A stretch of 64,000 nucleotides of DNA. Source: Notolepis coatsorum (taxonomy: Eukaryota; Chordata; Actinopteri; Aulopiformes; Paralepididae). Positions 40,060-50,083 of the stretch are shown piece after piece (within the stretch, counting starts at the first letter, position 1; each line of letters begins with the position of its first letter). The stretch spans positions 79,170,536 to 79,234,535 of the forward strand of contig OZ020589.1 of NCBI GenBank assembly GCA_963971535.1. The letters run 5' to 3'. The translations under genes and the position numbers were made by a program. Under the pieces are notes generated by a model. That model did no database searches. It had not been told where the DNA came from and was given only the letters and a program-made list of their open reading frames with translations.

Positions 40060-41622
40060 ATGGAATATTGTAACCATTATAAAATGCATGAGCAGGGCTG
40101 CCTTTTTGTCTCCAATATCGATGATAAGTATTTAGAAATTGACATTGCTAATGTCTTTAAGACACATGGAGAAGTAGTGAAATGTGTACGAGTCCCTAAT
40201 GAACCAGGTAAACCTAAAGGCAGGGCTCTGGTCCAATATAAAGATGAAAGAGTCATAGCTCGTATGGATCCAGCGTTCTTCACTGAACCATTCATTTCTG
40301 ATGATGCCACATGGTACATCACCACCATACAAAATGAGACAGTTCAGGAAACAGAAGAACAAGAAAACGTTGATGAACAAAAGTTTGCTGCAGCAGTAGC
40401 AGGTCTAAGCAAGACCAGTCAAATCCAGATGCTCCAAACTTATCTTTCTAAACTTCAGATGACTGATAGTGACACAGCAGGTGAAGAGACAATTGGAACT
40501 CTGGCGCCTGAGTCCCCTCGAACACCGCCATGTCTGGATGAGAGCCTCATCAACCCCCCCAGTGTTCAGAAAGTAGTTGTGGAGCATGTAATAAAAACTG
40601 AACATCAATCTTCACATGTCAGCAAAATCCGCACCTTCTCAGGAAGAACACCAAAACCCAGTGGAGAAGTTGATTATGAGACGTGGCACACTCAAGTTGA
40701 ACTGTTACTGAGTGATCCTTCCAGCTCGGATACTCAGAAGGTCAGAAGGATTTTAGAGAGCTTACTGAGCCCAGCAAGTGACCTAGTCAAAAGCCTTGGT
40801 ATTGACTCCTCGCCCTCACAGTATCTCAATCAGCTTGACGCAGCTTTTGGGGCAGTAGCAGATGGAGAAGAGCTATATGCAGCATTCCTGGGTGCAAATC
40901 AAAATGCCGGAGAGAAATCCTCAGATTACTTGAATCGCCTACACCTGATGCTGGAGAAAGCTGTTACTGGAGGAGGGGTGTCTGCTGAAAATTCCCAGAA
41001 GCAACTTCTCAGGCAGTTTTGTAGGGGTTGCTGGGACCAGGCCATGCTCATTGAGCTCCAGCTTGAGGAAAAGAAGGCCAATCCCCCATCCTTCCCTGAG
41101 CTACTACTGCTATTGAGGAAACAGGAGGATAGACGACAAACAAAATTCAACAGGATGAAGAAACACCTTGGGAGCAATAAAGCTATGTCACATATGCATA
41201 CAGTCTATGGCCTGCCCCAATGTGAAGAGCTGGAAGAGACAGAACCTGTTGCAAGCGAGAAGGAAGTGAAAAAACATCTCACGGAGACCCAAAGGCTCGC
41301 TCAGGAAGTGGCGGAGCTAAAGAAGCAGCTTGCTTTAAGAGCAGTTGGACCCCAGAATGTAAACAACCCCGGTGGCGAGAATGCGGTTAGGGGGAACTGT
41401 ATGGCCTCTAATGCGACAAGCCGCAAGATGAACAGGAACACCTCCGACATGCCCCGAGCATGGTTCTGTTTTAGATGTGGAGAAGACGGCCACATTGCTG
41501 CCCAATGTTCGAACGAGCCAAACCCTGCCGCTGTACGGCAAAAGAACTTTGAACTCAGAGAAAGGCGTGAGCGGTGGAACATGCAGCACCAGGGCCAGCC
41601 CGAGTTCCCTTTAAACATGTAG
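40060..41622 (+). CDS. Gag with RRM-like N-terminus, PNMA-type capsid and one CCHC zinc knuckle
   Basis: This 520-residue protein should form the particle and package element RNA. The ATG at 40060 is the first after the primer site. Residues about 12-90 resemble an RRM: RNP2-like CLFVSNIDD and RNP1-like KGRALVQY. After a linker, residues about 190-370 match the PNMA-type capsid (IRTFSGRTPKPSGEVDYETW, HTQVELLLSD, LLRQFCRGCWDQAMLIELQL). A coiled-coil stretch (LTETQRLAQEVAELKKQLAL) and the knuckle CFRCGEDGHIAAQC follow. PNMA genes are known to descend from Ty3/Gypsy Gag, and this element has the same domain order. The gene ends three codons after an in-phase slippery heptamer. Confidence 0.94.
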   Translation: MEYCNHYKMHEQGCLFVSNIDDKYLEIDIANVFKTHGEVVKCVRVPNEPGKPKGRALVQYKDERVIARMDPAFFTEPFISDDATWYITTIQNETVQETEEQENVDEQKFAAAVAGLSKTSQIQMLQTYLSKLQMTDSDTAGEETIGTLAPESPRTPPCLDESLINPPSVQKVVVEHVIKTEHQSSHVSKIRTFSGRTPKPSGEVDYETWHTQVELLLSDPSSSDTQKVRRILESLLSPASDLVKSLGIDSSPSQYLNQLDAAFGAVADGEELYAAFLGANQNAGEKSSDYLNRLHLMLEKAVTGGGVSAENSQKQLLRQFCRGCWDQAMLIELQLEEKKANPPSFPELLLLLRKQEDRRQTKFNRMKKHLGSNKAMSHMHTVYGLPQCEELEETEPVASEKEVKKHLTETQRLAQEVAELKKQLALRAVGPQNVNNPGGENAVRGNCMASNATSRKMNRNTSDMPRAWFCFRCGEDGHIAAQCSNEPNPAAVRQKNFELRERRERWNMQHQGQPEFPLNM

Positions 41623-41640
41623 TGGCCCCTGTTGTGGGGC
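41610..41640 (+). promoter_or_regulatory. Predicted -1 frameshift signal, gag to pro
   Basis: The heptamer T TTA AAC (41610-41616) is in the gag frame, with TTA and AAC as codons, just before the gag stop at 41620-41622. A GCCCC/GGGGC hairpin (41625-41629 with 41636-41640) begins 8 bases later, a normal spacing. Slipping back one base leads into the open pro frame (HVVAPVVGQSG). Confidence 0.85.
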
Positions 41641-42536
41641 AATCAGGAGCCATGAACCCCCCTTTATCTAGTCCCATGCAAGACTTAGTTAATGTAGTTA
41701 GGGCCACAAACTATGCTCAGAATGGCCCACCCTGTAACTATAGACCCTTACCCAGTGGTCTTGTGGGGCCATGTTGCACCTTGACTGTGCTTGTTGAAGG
41801 CCTCCCATGTAAATGTCTTCTAGATACTGGATCACAGGTTAGTACAGTCTCAGAGACCTATTACTCAGAACACCTCTCATCATTCCCTGTTGAACCCATT
41901 AATGCACTACTTGAGATTACAGGCGCAGGGGGTCAGCTAGTCCCTTACATAGGCTACACCCAGGTCTTTTTAACTCTCCCTAAGAGTGTTACTGGCATAG
42001 AAGAAAATGTGTCTTCCCTAGTTCTCATTGTACCCGACTGTGACCTAAGCCGTGAGATCCCTCTGTTGATAGGGACAAATGTACTTAATAGATTGTACGA
42101 AAAAGGAGTTACCCGAGAAGGGCAGAAATTCCTACAGGGGTGTGAACTAAGTGCTGAGTGTGTCATGCTATTTCAGCACATTGCTCAGACTCACAATGAA
42201 AAAGTAGGAACAAGACCGGTGAAGTTGATTGGGCGTCACCCGGTCATCGTTCCAGCTGGACAGAAAGTGCGTGTGCTAGGAGGCGTTAGGATGGGCGCAT
42301 CCTCAGATCAAACCTCATGTGCAGTAGAGGCTCCAATGAACTCCCCTCTGCCCGGTGGCATCTTCGTAGTACCAACACTACTGGATGTTCCTTATCAGTC
42401 CTTCAGCAAAGTTCCTGTTCTTCTCTGCAATATGAGTGCACACGACGTCACACTACACCCAAACCGTGTGATAGCAGAAATGATGACACCCCCATCTTGT
42501 GTGGTCTTCAGACGTTTGACACAGAAACCCCCCTGA
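41616..42536 (+). CDS. Pro: retropepsin-type aspartic protease (via -1 frameshift)
   Basis: The frame holds CKCLLDTGSQVSTVSETYYS with the catalytic DTGS, then the flap-like region (EITGAGGQLVPYIGYTQVF) and REIPLLIGTNVLNRLYEKG, the ILG-type closing motif. About 110 more residues follow to the stop at 42536. The frame has an ATG at 41574, but that lies inside gag, and the slippery heptamer offers a better explanation for expression as Gag-Pro. The protease would cut the polyproteins during particle maturation. Confidence 0.9.
   Translation, partial: HVVAPVVGQSGAMNPPLSSPMQDLVNVVRATNYAQNGPPCNYRPLPSGLVGPCCTLTVLVEGLPCKCLLDTGSQVSTVSETYYSEHLSSFPVEPINALLEITGAGGQLVPYIGYTQVFLTLPKSVTGIEENVSSLVLIVPDCDLSREIPLLIGTNVLNRLYEKGVTREGQKFLQGCELSAECVMLFQHIAQTHNEKVGTRPVKLIGRHPVIVPAGQKVRVLGGVRMGASSDQTSCAVEAPMNSPLPGGIFVVPTLLDVPYQSFSKVPVLLCNMSAHDVTLHPNRVIAEMMTPPSCVVFRRLTQKPP
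42458..42464 (+). promoter_or_regulatory. Candidate -1 frameshift heptamer, pro to pol
   Basis: C CCA AAC lies in phase with the pro frame (codons CCA, AAC), 72 bases before the pro stop. Slipping one base back reads PCDSRNDDTPILCGL, the start of pol. I see no strong hairpin within 10 bases downstream, so this one is less certain than the gag-pro signal. Confidence 0.65.
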
Positions 42537-45500
42537 GTGACAAAGTAACATGCAGCCTAGCAGACTCTCCCATTCCAGCCGATTGGAAGAAACGCATCAT
42601 GGACAAGTTGAATGCCCTACCTGAAGTGTTCGCAGTTGATGACTTAACCCATGGGCGTACCTCTGCTGTCAAACACAGGATAAGACTAAAAGATGAAACC
42701 CCCTTCAAGGAGAGGTCCCGACCAATTCATCCATGTGATAGGGAAGCTGTGAAGCAACATATTAGGGAGTTGCTGGAGGCTGGGATCATCAGAGAATCGG
42801 AGAGTCCATTTGCTTCCCCTATAGTTGTTGTGAAAAAGAAAAACGGAAAGATCCGACTATGCGTGGACTATCGAAAACTGAACCTGCACACTGTTAAAGA
42901 TGCCTATGCCCTCCCCAACATCGAGGAAACCTTTTCGGCTCTTAGTGGAGCTAGATGGTTCTCTGTGATGGACCTTAAGTCAGGTTACTATCAGGTGGAA
43001 ATGGCTGAAGAAGACAAACACAAGACCGCGTTCACATGCCCGCTGGGTTTTTGGGAATTTAACCGCATGCCACAGGGCATTACTAATGCACCCTCAACAT
43101 TTCAGCGATTGATGGAGAAGTGCGTTGGAGACTTGCACCTGAATGAAGTCTTGGTTTTTCTGGATGACCTGATAGTTTTCTCAGATACCTTGGAGGAGCA
43201 TGAAACCAGACTGATGAAGGTTTTGAACAGACTCAAGGACTACGGGCTGAAGTTGTCCCCTGACAAATGTAACTTTTTTCAGTCCTCCGTAAGATACCTG
43301 GGCCACATTGTAGACGCTAGCGGTGTCCATACTGATCCCGAAAAGACCTCAGCCTTAAAAGACTGGCCAAGGCCCACCAATCGCAAAGAGCTTAAGTGCT
43401 TTTTGGGATTTGCGGGGTACTACCGCCGTTTCGTGCAAGGCTACTCAAAGATAGCAAAGCCATTGAATGCCCTCACAGCTGGCTACGTGGCTCCAAGGAA
43501 AAGAGGGAAGGACTATAGTAGGCCGAAACCTCAGATGTCAGTGAGCCCCAGTCAGTCTTTTGGAAGTGAGTGGACACAGGACTGTGAAACCGCTTTCAGA
43601 ATGCTCATTGACAAGTTAACATCAGCACCTGTCTTGGCTTTTGCCAACCCCAACCTCCCTTACATTCTCCACACGGATGCCTGCGGAGAGGGCCTTGGTG
43701 CAGCCCTTTACCAAGAGCAAGAAGGGAAACTAAGGGCCATAGCCTACGCCAGTCGAGGGCTGTCCAAGAGCGAACGAAACTATCCAACACACAAGCTTGA
43801 ATACTTAGCACTGAAGTGGGCTGTGTGTGAGAAGTTCCATGATTATCTTTATGGAGCAGAATTCACAGTTCTTACAGATAATAACCCTCTCACTTATGTG
43901 TTGACCTCTGCAAAACTCGATGCGGCAGGCCACCGCTGGCTAGCAGCCCTGTCAACATACCGATTTGAGATAAAGTATCGGCCTGGTAATACAAACCAAG
44001 ATGCAGATGGGTTGTCAAGGCGCCCTCAGGAACCCTCACCAGAAGACCATGCTTTTCTCGAGGAAAGAGAAAGGATCCGCGAGCTCCGTCAACGTGTTCT
44101 GGATGGAGATCACAAAGTGCTTTCAAAGGACACCTTCACTGCCCTTTGCCAAAGACACGCAGTGCGGATGGAGCCCTGTGAATACTTCCAGGAAACCATC
44201 GTTTTAGCAGAATCCCTAGCGGTGGCCCCCTCTGCCATTCCCCCAAGTTACACCTGCCTCGCCCAAGGAACAGTTCCAGGGATGTCTCAAGCGGACTGGT
44301 ATAAGTCTCAGAGGGCAGACCCACCCATAAGGCGCATCATTGAACTCATAGAGAGAGAAGCTAAACCCTCGTACAGAGAGGCTAAGTTAGAGCTACCGGA
44401 GGTGAGGTGCTTCCTCAGAGAATGGAACCGACTTGAACTCAAGGAGGGAGTTCTGTTCAGGAGATATGTGGACAGAGGAACAGAGGGCTACCAGTTAGTC
44501 TTACCTGAGAAATACAGAGCCAAAGCACTAGAAGGGGTGCATGATGAAGTTGGCCACCTTGGGTTTGAGCGCGCCCTTAACTTGGCCCGCACCCGATTCT
44601 ACTGGCCAAAGATGGCTCAAGCGATTGATGTGAAGTGTCACACATGCAAGAGGTGCTTCAGAAGGAAAGCAAATCCCGAGAGGGCTGCTCCCATGATGAA
44701 CATCAGTACAAGTTACCCCCTTGAGTTGGTTTGTATGGACTATTTGTCCATTGAACCCGACAGCAGAGATACACGAAATGTATTAGTGATTACAGACCAT
44801 TTCACTAAATTTGCTGTGGCTGTTCCCACAAGGGATCAAAAAGCAAAGACCGTAGCCAAGGCACTCTGGGAGAACTTCATTGTTCACTACGGGTTCCCTG
44901 CTCGCCTTCACAGTGATCAGGGGAGGGATTTTGAAAGTCACACCATCAAAGAGCTGTGTTCCCTGATGGGAGCAAAAAAAGTGAGGACTACCCCGTACCA
45001 CCCCCGCGGGAACCCAGTTGAAAGATTTAACAGAACCCTGCTTGGCATGCTTGGAACACTGGAGGACAAAGATAAGTACCACTGGAGAGACTTTGTAAAA
45101 CCACTCGTTCATGCATACAATTGCACGAGGAACAACACTACTGGATACTCTCCTTATGAACTGATGTTCGGCAGGCAACCGACTCTTCCCATTGACCTTG
45201 TCCTGGGACTCCAGCCACAAGGGAATCCTGCCAGGACTCACTCTGAGTATGTAAAGGCCCTTCGAGAGAAGCTTCGGGAAAGCTATGCTCTAGCTGCAGA
45301 GAGTGCACGGGAGATGGGGGAAAAGAACAAGACAAGGTTCAACTCCAAGGTCAGAGCTGCAGAACTAAGGGCAGGTGACAGAGTCTTGGTACGGAACGTA
45401 AACATCAGAGGAAAGCACAAGCTGGCGGACAGATGGGAGAGAGAGATTTATGTAGTGGAGAAGAGGATGGGAGATGGACCAGTGTACGTTGTGAAGCCAG

Positions 45501-46192
45501 AAAAGGGGATTGGGCCTGTACGCACCCTCCACAGAGACCTCCTCTTACCGTGTGGGTTCCTACCCATCACAGAGGAGAAGGAAACCGAACAAAAAAGGTC
45601 CACTAAGAGGATGAAGTTGAGATCCCGGGAGCAGCCGGTGATGGATACAGGAGGCAACACACTGAGCCATGAAGAGGATGATGTCTGTAGCAGCTGCGAC
45701 GAAGAGGAATATACAGTTGTCTACGGGCCCGAAGTCACTGTGATGGAACCTCTCATCGAAACTCTGGAGATGGGAGCCAAGAGGAGACCCTCCAGACAAG
45801 AAACAGACATAGATCAGACTCCTACTGCTGGGACCCTAGAAGCTGATGTTGACAGTGTCTGCAGTGACCAACGTGATTCACTCCAAGGTGACTGTCAGGA
45901 ACATGCAATGGAACCTCTTACCAATGCTGAGCTTGTGGATGAAGATCAACATGAACGGAATGAAAGATCAGACCACTCAGCCGTAGAAGATGTGGCAGCA
46001 GCCATCGATCCTGTGTCTCAAGCTGAACAGTCGGGCAACCTAGAGCCACAAGCTGAAGTCAGAAGGTCAAGTAGATCACGGCAACAGCCTGATAGACTAC
46101 ACTATGAGAGTCTTGGGAGACCCCTGATTCTGGCAATTGTTGCATTCTGCAAGAGTTTGGAAGGCCTCCTCCCAGAACCTGAGAGGTGGTAA
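42464..46192 (+). CDS. Pol: reverse transcriptase, RNase H, integrase
   Basis: RT (about 42780-43480): SPIVVVKKKNGKIRLCVDYR, FSVMDLKSGYYQVEM, TNAPSTFQRLM and the catalytic VLVFLDDLIVFS. RNase H (about 43660-44010): ILHTDACGEGLGAALYQE, LEYLALKWAV, LTDNNPLTYV. Integrase (about 44530-45200): zinc-binding HDEVGHLGFERALN with CHTCKRC, then D in LVCMDYLSIEP, D in HSDQGRDFESHTI and E in GNPVERFNRTLLG. A conserved GYSPYELMFGRQPTLPID segment and a long acidic C-terminal tail follow. I see no chromodomain. The frame is open from 42317, and there is no well-placed start codon, consistent with synthesis by frameshifting. No catalytic residue is missing. Confidence 0.95.
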   Translation, partial: PCDSRNDDTPILCGLQTFDTETPLSDKVTCSLADSPIPADWKKRIMDKLNALPEVFAVDDLTHGRTSAVKHRIRLKDETPFKERSRPIHPCDREAVKQHIRELLEAGIIRESESPFASPIVVVKKKNGKIRLCVDYRKLNLHTVKDAYALPNIEETFSALSGARWFSVMDLKSGYYQVEMAEEDKHKTAFTCPLGFWEFNRMPQGITNAPSTFQRLMEKCVGDLHLNEVLVFLDDLIVFSDTLEEHETRLMKVLNRLKDYGLKLSPDKCNFFQSSVRYLGHIVDASGVHTDPEKTSALKDWPRPTNRKELKCFLGFAGYYRRFVQGYSKIAKPLNALTAGYVAPRKRGKDYSRPKPQMSVSPSQSFGSEWTQDCETAFRMLIDKLTSAPVLAFANPNLPYILHTDACGEGLGAALYQEQEGKLRAIAYASRGLSKSERNYPTHKLEYLALKWAVCEKFHDYLYGAEFTVLTDNNPLTYVLTSAKLDAAGHRWLAALSTYRFEIKYRPGNTNQDADGLSRRPQEPSPEDHAFLEERERIRELRQRVLDGDHKVLSKDTFTALCQRHAVRMEPCEYFQETIVLAESLAVAPSAIPPSYTCLAQGTVPGMSQADWYKSQRADPPIRRIIELIEREAKPSYREAKLELPEVRCFLREWNRLELKEGVLFRRYVDRGTEGYQLVLPEKYRAKALEGVHDEVGHLGFERALNLARTRFYWPKMAQAIDVKCHTCKRCFRRKANPERAAPMMNISTSYPLELVCMDYLSIEPDSRDTRNVLVITDHFTKFAVAVPTRDQKAKTVAKALWENFIVHYGFPARLHSDQGRDFESHTIKELCSLMGAKKVRTTPYHPRGNPVERFNRTLLGMLGTLEDKDKYHWRDFVKPLVHAYNCTRNNTTGYSPYELMFGRQPTLPIDLVLGLQPQGNPARTHSEYVKALREKLRESYALAAESAREMGEKNKTRFNSKVRAAELRAGDRVLVRNVNIRGKHKLADRWEREIYVVEKRMGDGPVYVVKPEKGIGPVRTLHRDLLLPCGFLPITEEKETEQKRSTKRMKLRSREQPVMDTGGNTLSHEEDDVCSSCDEEEYTVVYGPEVTVMEPLIETLEMGAKRRPSRQETDIDQTPTAGTLEADVDSVCSDQRDSLQGDCQEHAMEPLTNAELVDEDQHERNERSDHSAVEDVAAAIDPVSQAEQSGNLEPQAEVRRSSRSRQQPDRLHYESLGRPLILAIVAFCKSLEGLLPEPERW

Positions 46193-46216
46193 GCGCATGA
46201 AGGGACTCAAGCGTTC

Positions 46217-46229
46217 TAGGGGGGGAGTA
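46217..46229 (+). other. Polypurine tract
   Basis: AGGGGGGGAGTA immediately precedes the 3' LTR and would prime plus-strand DNA synthesis. Confidence 0.88.
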
Positions 46230-47026
46230 TGTAGCCCATGCTATTTTCTTGTCTAGCTGAAACATTCATTATGGACTGTGAATTGGGTGACGCTCCCTGG
46301 GGGAGTGTAATTTGTTGACGCTCCCTGGAAGAGTGTAATTTGTTGACGCTCCCCTGAGATTTACGTGGTGCAGCCTGCTTGTGAGCAGCGTGTTGAAAAC
46401 TGTTCCTGGCTGCAAGCTAGAGACAGACTATTGGAGCAGTTGGAGAATACTAGAAAAGTGACAAAACGGTATACTTGAACAGAACTACTTGGACAGAATA
46501 ACTACTTGGACAGAAGATGAAAGATAGAGGATAAAGAGAGGATTCCGTGCTGGAACTGGACAAGAAAGAGAGAAGAAAAGACTAGCTGACTTGAAGACCG
46601 AATTGGAGGAGAAACCATTGCCAATTGAAAGACTGATAAACAAATGGAAGAATCCTGATTGGTTTTTGTTACCCCCTTCAGTGAACACGGATCTGCATCA
46701 ACTGAAGTGGTCTTCTTCATTGACCTTCTCCACTCACCACCACCCAACGGTCGGCTGGTGACGTTCCCTTTTTGTTTAATTGAGTGCACTCAAAACAGAC
46801 TTTATTGGGTACCCTTTTTATTTCATTTATTATTTTCTATAAATGTGGACCATTGCATGGAAGCTATGATGTTGTAATATGTACTGAACCTGGTGAACCC
46901 TTTTAAGTTATATAAAAGGTAAAACGTAGATCACGGTGCCTGTGTATTTTTTCTTAGAGCCAGTCTCCTTGAACCTATAGTTGATAGTTGTACCACTGCA
47001 GAAAGAACTGATAGTGTTGAATTACA
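46230..47026 (+). repeat. 3' LTR, 797 bp
   Basis: Same length as the 5' LTR and almost identical to it, which points to a recent insertion. Confidence 0.95.
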
Positions 47027-49527
47027 GTAGGTTACACATACAATTTACCATAATATCAAAAACCATACATTTTTTTATTTTTCTTAATTTTCAATTTTCC
47101 TCATTATTCTTTGTACATATCATCAATGGGCTTTTGCTCCTCATGGCTCATAGCCAGAGGCCTACTTTTTCTTTTTAAACAAAAACTTTGAATATGCTAA
47201 AAATCACAAATTTCATCTAAAAATCACAAATTTAATACCCAGTATTCTTAATCTACAGAAAGGTTTGTTCAAACACTATTTAGATGATCTGGTTGAGAGA
47301 AAACACACATTAGCATTACAATATTCACTTTTCATTCATATTTTCTTCCTGCTAATTCTTTCTTAAAAATAGTTCAATCACATTTTGCATAATTCATCAA
47401 TTGGTCTTCTCATCTATCCTCCCCCCTTTATGACCACATAATGGTCATAACCTTACCTCCTCGGTCTCCACAGCTTCAGTCGGGCAGGGAAGGCACAAAC
47501 ACCCAAGGAGAAAACATTTTTCACTAAACCTCCTAATCTATGTGTATGCCATCTACATCCCTGCGTTGTGTATTAACCTAATCGCCCTTCGCTTGTGCGT
47601 CCTACCAAATCAAATGTGCACAAAACAAAGACCCATCAGTAGCCTGTTCAGTTATTTCCCTGTTCCCCTCCTTCCCAACCAAACTACACAATTTCCAGAG
47701 GATCTTGCTTACACGTTTCCGCTCAGCCCTCAGACCGGCTCCGCACCCCCTCCCCTCTGTGCTCGCCAGCTAACAGCTGTAGCCATGTTTCAGGCCAGGT
47801 CACATGAGAGCGAACCCGTCGCAGGCTTTTCCTGCCCACGTCCGTCCTTTCTCACAGGCCTGCAGGTTAACGGCTCTCATACACGCGTACCACATCTTTC
47901 CCATACAAGCCCAACCTGGCCCCTTTCTGTAGAGGCGGGGGTTTCCGTATACAAGAATCCTCTTCGGACAAATTGGTAATCAACCACTATCGGACAGAAA
48001 AGAAACAGGAAACAAACTGAATTCTTACGTTACCGTGCCGCATATTCTAATGTAATGTATTCATCATGTGCCACCTGGGTTGTCTCGCATTTCCCCCACC
48101 CACTGAGCTGTGAAGAGACAAAAGCACAATTGCATTTTCTGATTACACATCAATTTAACATACTAAGAGAAGCACCATTGAAAAATCCACACAAATGTGA
48201 AAAGAACTACTTAGCTCCTCAGACATCCCGTTCTGATGTATTTCAGCTCTCACACTCTCTGCACAAGCGTCCTCTCTCACCAGATCATGAAAAGATAGAT
48301 TAAACACAAAAGAAAAAGAAATTAAACAAAGTCATACATCTCAATAAACACACACCAATCTGTTGTGTGGCATCCCCACTTGTGAAATATCCATGCATAT
48401 TTAAAAACGTTAAACGGAATAAAAATAACAAACATAAAACCCATCCACTCAGCTCTCTTAGAAAAAAAATGTATCTAAAAATTTAAATTCAATACATCAT
48501 CCATACGTATACTGAGTTCTCAGGCAGTGAAACATTTAAAAGAAATCAAATCAAATGAAAGAAATAAAACCAAAATTACCCACTTTGACCCTTTCAACCT
48601 CCTTCCAGTTAAGAGTACCCTCCTCCCGTTCGGATGCACTCCTTCCCCTCTTAGATGCACCTTTCCCCAAATTAGTTGAGGAGGCGCAAATGTGGGACAA
48701 CCGGCTTTTCAGGGCCGCCTTGTCTCCTACGCCGGACCCCCTTTCCCCCAACAGGGATACAGGCCTCCACTTCCGGCGGTAAGGTCTCCTCTCATGAACG
48801 GAAGAAGTCCCCTTATTTTACCTTCGGGTAAAATCGTGTTTAGGCTAGGTCCCTTTCCATCCTTAGGCGATACAATCCAGATTCCTCTGAATTGACACAC
48901 CTTAACCCTCTGCTTCCCAGTGGCTCTTTTCAAACCTGCTGATCACAGAAGCACAACTCGCCTAATAACGCATTCGGTTTCGGCTTATTGTGGCCTGACT
49001 GTACATTGAGCCAGATGCATTTATGAACAACTTGCCATAATGCTCTCTGACCGGCCGGCGACCCAGTCGATAGCGATCTCACAGTCCGTCATCAAGTCAG
49101 GACCCCAAGCGGCTGACTGTCCGTAGTACCTATCAGCCACTCAGTTTTGAAACCGACAGTCTGATCCCCATCCTACTTAGCTATGGGTATGGAAACTTTG
49201 ACCATTTTCACCAGCCTAGCCTGTTCACAGCAGGTGCTTTGCCCCCTCCGGCGCACTGCCCCGCTACTAGGTGTGGATCGTCATCCACGTACCACCCAGT
49301 GCCCACATTTACTTACATAGGACGTTTCCTGGGCCGACTAGACGGTATCACAGTAAGATGTTGGTCACCTTCTAGACACAGGGGCCTTTCAGTCACTCCC
49401 CAGCACTATATTTAATGTTTAACGTGCCCACGGAATCTTCCGATTCCACTGCCGCCTGTTAGGGGCTAAGGTTCGGGGAGCCTACCCCCTCCCTAACCCC
49501 CCCTAAACTCACTCCACTCCACCCAAG
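47027..49527. other. Unassigned AT-rich then C-rich DNA, no gene
   Basis: I see no conserved domain in any frame. Near 47420-47435 the minus strand reads TAAAGGGGGGAGGATAG, which resembles a polypurine tract. The 47030-48550 part is AT-rich, the 48560-49520 part more balanced and C-rich. It may be internal sequence of the same retrovirus-like element as the LTRs at 37.9-39.2 and 49.5-50.0 kb, but this is not demonstrated. Confidence 0.4.
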
Positions 49528-50045
49528 GCACTTGTGTATTTCATAATCTATGTGTGAATAATTAGAAAAAAACATAATGCAACACACAACGAGGAGATCG
49601 GTGGGGGGGGGGGCAGACAGCCCCCACAGAAGATCACCTGCTTGGAATGCAAGAAACAGACGGCCCCCAAAGAATCAAGAACCAATTGGAACAGAACGCC
49701 AAATATATAGAAATAACTGATGGACCAAGTCAAATTATGACATCATTTTGAGTATAAATGATAAACGCATTGTTAGAGAGACAGGCCAGACCCCCTAGGG
49801 TCTGCGTCTCTACCACCGCCCATCCAGAAGAATGCTGTTGTCTTGCATGTGAGTAAATCATGGGAAAAACCATTGTTGTTTAGTTTAGTGTATCTGTTGA
49901 CCAGGTTTACTCATGTGTAATGCTCAGACTATTCTCTATTTCATTGATAACCATGACTACTGTTTATGTACATACTAGGTTTGATGTGCAAACCTTATTA
50001 ATCCTTTGTACAAACATGTTTGATGTACTATGAAATAGAGAATCG
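49528..50045 (+). repeat. Partial LTR copy, inverted relative to 38.0-39.15 kb
   Basis: From TGTGTATTTCATAATC onward this is the reverse complement of 39140-39091 and then 38495-38046, with a few substitutions. GAGTATAAATG is conserved at 49750. It lacks about 600 bp that the other copy has and stops near 50040. Confidence 0.88.
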
Positions 50046-50083
50046 TCTGAGCATTACACATGAGTAAACCTGGTCAACAGAGA
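49889..50083. repeat. Inverted repeat (foldback) at the LTR copy end
   Basis: The segment ctgttgaccaggtttactca ... ctatttcat (49889-49944) recurs in reverse complement at 50031-50083. An extra piece of the same LTR was therefore joined in opposite orientation. Confidence 0.85.

Larger units (their letters stand above)
39226..47026 (+). mobile_element. Complete Ty3/Gypsy element with PNMA-like Gag, 7.8 kb
   Basis: Two 797-bp LTRs (39226-40022, 46230-47026) differ at only about two positions that I noticed (near 39355 and 39896). Between them lie a tRNA-Arg primer site, gag, pro and pol in three frames, and a polypurine tract. All catalytic motifs are present and no premature stop is seen, so this is a young and possibly mobile copy. 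The sequences next to the LTRs (CCATA on the left, GTAGG on the right) do not form a target duplication. Confidence 0.96.
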
